Assembly (NCBI GenBank): GCA_900708905.1
Contig: CAADRB010000060.1
Span: 45,450 to 109,449 of the forward strand
Length of the DNA: 64,000 nt
From: Hymenolepis diminuta
Taxonomy: Eukaryota > Platyhelminthes > Cestoda > Cyclophyllidea > Hymenolepididae
Reading direction: 5' to 3'
Shown here: positions 61,401 to 64,000 of the stretch, piece after piece
How positions within the stretch are numbered: the stretch's first letter is position 1
Layout: the number at the start of each line of letters is the position of its first letter
Position numbers and translations under genes: made by a program
Notes under the pieces: generated by a model
What the model saw: the letters and a program-made list of their open reading frames with translations, nothing else
Database searches by the model: none
What the model was told of the DNA's origin: nothing

Positions 61401-63438
61401 CTAAACTCGTGGTTGAGTTCATATTCACGATGTTCAGAGCTTGTTGACAGGTTAATTTAATTCTGTTATTGGTAATGTCATCTCAATTCATTTGCATTTT
61501 CCTACGGTCACGAACATGTGGTTAGGTAGTAGCAGTGATTTTTTAACATAACGAATTGACTGAATTCTAATAGATCATATTAATCGGGCTGTTTCTATGG
61601 AGATAACCGGTCTGTTTTCTTATAAGAAAATCCCTAATTAGGCTCTGTTGGTATTTGGCCTTTAGTCATTCTGCTTTCTGCCAATCTTGCGTTTGGTTAT
61701 ATGTGCATAATTGTGGTCCTTCGAATATCTAGCCGGCTTCTTGGTGGTCTGTACTAGGCGAAGTAATAAATGTTTCACATAATTTGCTTTCCCCCAACAC
61801 TTTCCCCACCTGTGTTGGCTTACTTTTGATTGGCTCTGTAGCGAGCACAAAAGGCACACAGGATGCAGCTTCTAAACATTAATATTACCTGTACAAATGG
61901 TCATTTCTTTTTGATGTTGAATTCAAGAAGTAGATCTATCGATATTATTTTTATTAAATAAGTTCAATTTTCAAGGTCATATAAAGGGAGGGTTAGGAGC
62001 AGTGTGGAACAATAATCCTTACTGCATCTGAGATGAGATAAGAGAAGTCCAAAAGAGGTAAGAATGAACTTTTTTCATCCAATAGAGAACTGTTCTAAAT
62101 TTAGTATAATTAACATATTAAAGCTTATATTGTTAGAGTAAGGCTAATGAAATATTGTCTAGGGATTCGGGATTTTTCCTCACCATTTAGCGTAGAAGAA
62201 TATGTGCTACTATTTCTTCAAGATCTCTTTGAATCCAATATCAGCGCTGTGGTGACATTCCGATATGTGATGTTTCAATCACTTTTGCCTTTTATAGACT
62301 TAAAGCATTCAGAAATCGAGCACTTGAGGTTCTTATTGCTCATTGTGCCTCCAGAACATTGATCGAGTTGATAGTGCATACTATTGCTTTATTTTTTTCG
62401 AAAATTGGCGTTCAATTAGCAGCTTTGTGCTTTACGGTTGTTTCTTAAATTCCTCTTGAGGTGAATCTTTACGCTTTTATAGGTAGAAATAGACCTCTTT
62501 GTTTGTTTCAGCCACGAAAAACCAATCAAATCGAAAACGTCCTTGACGTCTGGTTTGATTTGCCTCGGTCATTACCTTCTAGTTCTCGTTGGTATGTGGT
62601 GACTTGAAAAAAGGTTTTTATGGATAAGAGAACAAGGGAGACTTCATATCAATCCAAAGGCGAAGTCTTCTTCGTTAAGGCCTGGTTGCAGAATTTTCCA
62701 GAACAATGCGCTGAGCGTGCTTTACAAGAGTGTAATCCTATGATTAACCTTCTCACAATATTAGTGAGTCTTAAGTCGGTTAGCATCTGTTTTAAAATTG
62801 GTGTTAAACTTGTGCTAATGGTAGAGTTCTTGCCTCTCGAAATTGGGTCAACCGATTGCAGTAAATTAATAAATATTCTTTGTATTCCAGCAGCTTCAAA
62901 TAGCTGCTATTTTTTGCCCGTGGTGAGCGGTAGGTCTTTATTCCATCACTGTCAAAAATCGTTGAAGAGCTGAGTTCATGTTGTGGTCCTTGGAGTTCTA
63001 ATGCAACTTTAACGCGTTGGAATCATGTACAAAACTCCAGACTTGACTAAGTCACGTCTCTGTATGTTTTGTTAATTACAACTGTTCTGATTGTCTAACA
63101 TGATACATTTGACGATCGGGAAAGTCAATCATACTCAATTCACAGTGTTTATCATTTTTCTAAACTGGTGGAGCCCGAATATCACGGTAACCACTGTTCT
63201 ACTTTGTTTTTACAGCCAAGGAACGGCTCCAGCAGCAGCACCGTCCATTCTATTCTCTCAAGCAGATCAATCAAACTCGAACAGTCTGGCACAACAGTTA
63301 ACTGCAGCTCTGTTGCCACTTCAGAATGAATGCGAATGCATCATGCGTGAGAACAACGCGCTCACAGCAGAACTCATGAGTCTCCAGAAGAGGCGCATTG
63401 CTCTGGAAATTCTCCTGGAACGACTTACACCACTTTGA
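43403..63438 (+). CDS. REPS1: REPS-type EH-domain protein (RALBP1-associated Eps-domain protein)
   Basis: Six confident exons: 43403-43572, 43715-43921, 51937-52141, 52210-52350, 62512-62591 and 63216-63438. All joints are GT/AG and phase-compatible (341 residues). Exons 1-2 encode one EH domain: [23 protein letters not shown], the EF-hand-like loop [13 protein letters not shown], and [10 protein letters not shown] Pro-rich linker ([15 protein letters not shown]), a Ser/Arg-rich segment and TPPPRARAK follow. The C-terminal coiled coil ends [15 protein letters not shown], like the RALBP1-binding end of REPS proteins. EH domains bind NPF motifs in endocytosis; REPS proteins link Ral signalling to it. 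The vertebrate N-terminal EH domain was not found, so the 5' end is open. ATG 43433 or an upstream exon could start it, and a spliced-leader AUG would also be in frame with the first exon base. Introns of 8.0 and 10.2 kb may hide further exons (see findings). Confidence 0.82.
44029..44062. repeat. perfect 34-bp palindrome
   Basis: A 17-base arm TAAAAGTCTTAAATTGC is followed immediately by its exact reverse complement, with no spacer. It lies in the 8-kb second intron of the REPS-like gene, about 110 bases after exon 2. No flanking T-run, TSD or known element end was recognised. Confidence 0.9.
46612..46700 (+). repeat. dispersed repeat R2, copy 1
   Basis: GAGTTCATGTTCATGATATT, then CAGAGCTTATTGAC and TTTAATT, match 61376-61465 in the same order and spacing. 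It is intronic in the REPS-like gene. Element class unknown. Confidence 0.5.
46930..47060 (-). repeat. SINE-like element, copy I (REPS intron)
   Basis: On the minus strand: AGAGGTCACGGGATC (B-box-like end of the head), then CCAGTGATGGCCAACCGCAC and GGATGCGAGTTTCTCGTAAG. Same order as the other copies. Confidence 0.5.
49125..50237 (-). pseudogene. mariner transposase pseudogene
   Basis: Coding remnants run from an ATG at 50237 ([20 protein letters not shown]) to a premature stop at 49125. There are several stops between the helix-turn-helix and catalytic parts. The usual C-terminal residues continue in another frame just beyond 49125. Codons 49259-49406 are unknown bases. Confidence 0.8.
49259..49406. 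other. assembly gap (148 N)
   Basis: A run of undetermined bases inside the mariner relic. Repeats are a common cause of such gaps. The size may be estimated rather than exact. Confidence 0.99.
60330..60560 (+). repeat. SINE-like element, copy J (REPS intron)
   Basis: Head CCGCGAAGTCAGGGAGATCA, then GGTCCGATGATC. Body CCCAGTGAGCGGAATGGTTA, ACCGCAC, AATTCGAGTTCCTCACC and CTACTCCTCTGTCC. This is the most complete copy and the best reference for the family. Confidence 0.6.
61376..61465 (+). repeat. dispersed repeat R2, copy 2
   Basis: Partner of 46612-46700 in the same orientation, carrying GAGTTCATATTCACGATGTT followed by CAGAGCTTGTTGAC. Confidence 0.5.
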
Positions 63439-64000
63439 GGAAGAGAAAAGGGAATTCAACATTCCCATCTTGTAGATAACTCAACTTATTCCTACCATTA
63501 TTTTAAACTACATATCCTTTAATATTATCTGATTTTGGCTTAATGTGAATATAATACTTACCCTTTTCAGCGTAAATATTTTTTTACAACTTTTAGTTCT
63601 GAAGATCTAAGCGCAAGAGACAGTACAATATTTCAAACTAAGTATGAGGAAAAAAGCAGATAGAGGAATTATCAGAAAGTTTGTGTCACTAAGTTGTCTG
63701 TCTCTCAGTTTGTATATTCAACATTTCTTTATGTACAGCAAGAGCAACACTTGAATGGTACAACTTCGTACGATTTCATAATAACTCCCTTTTCACCTTC
63801 GTTTTATAACAGCCGTCCATATTAGAGAAGATCTGTTGGTTCGTTCATTTGATATAGAGGGTCTGTATAGAAAATTATGTTTGATTTTCAGAAGTGTGCG
63901 CAATGGATATCTGCACAAGTTTCAATACCAAAATGTTGGCATGTTTCTCCTCCAATTGGTGTATTGCATTTTCAGAAATCATATTAGGGATTTTGGATTT
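63439..64000. other. 3' flank of the REPS-like gene
   Basis: Presumed 3' UTR and downstream DNA. No canonical AATAAA was found within the first 200 bases, and nothing else is recognisable before the window ends. Confidence 0.45.

Noticed and set aside
62620..62973. 117-codon frame between the last two REPS exons
   Set aside because: It lies in the intron defined by matching phases of 62591 and 63216; composition is not distinctive.
1..64000. CRISPR array, rRNA or bacterial operon
   Set aside because: No regularly spaced repeats, no rRNA-like sequence and no clustered prokaryote-style ORFs; the genes are clearly spliced and animal.

Overview
The window is nuclear DNA of a small metazoan, most likely a parasitic flatworm and perhaps a cyclophyllidean tapeworm. 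The evidence is as follows. The DNA is A+T-rich. Genes are spliced, and very short introns (31, 35 and 37 bp) sit beside introns of 8-10 kb. Gene density is low (six recognisable protein genes in 64 kb). There is a gag relic that looks like a flatworm CsRn1-type Ty3/Gypsy element, a mariner relic, and a first recognisable exon whose start codon could come from a flatworm-type spliced leader. The species assignment is inference.

Layout, left to right. 1-5.6 kb: no gene, SINE-like repeats only. 5.66-7.37 kb (minus): an intronless leucine-rich-repeat single-pass membrane protein. 7.4-22.7 kb: gene-poor DNA with SINE-like copies, a perfect hairpin and, near 19.5 kb, a dense cluster of heat-shock elements with no heat-shock gene beside it. 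22.73-23.61 kb (minus): ribosomal protein L7/uL30 with two tiny introns. 24.83-28.37 kb (minus): a six-exon tektin-4-like gene. 30.04-30.78 kb (plus): TMEM208, four exons. 33.62-38.39 kb (minus): DRC4/GAS8, seven recognisable exons. 40.05-42.0 kb: a collapsed LTR retrotransposon that retains only gag remnants. 43.40-63.44 kb (plus): a REPS-type EH-domain gene spread over about 20 kb. Its introns hold a mariner relic (interrupted by a 148-bp assembly gap), a perfect 34-bp palindrome and other repeats.

Functionally the genes are mixed. Two (tektin-4 and DRC4) belong to the motile axoneme, which in tapeworms would mean sperm flagella and protonephridial or sensory cilia. TMEM208 acts at the ER, REPS in Ral/endocytic signalling, RPL7 in the ribosome, and the LRR protein at the cell surface. 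No operon-like arrangement is visible. Tektin/TMEM208 and DRC4/REPS are divergent pairs, and TMEM208/DRC4 is convergent.

The strongest non-gene signals are a degenerate tRNA-headed SINE-like family (about ten copies on both strands, three of them in DRC4 introns), the orphan heat-shock-element cluster, the gag-only LTR element, and the perfect palindrome. All exon boundaries were read by eye from splice consensus, reading frame and recalled family sequences; no alignment was run.
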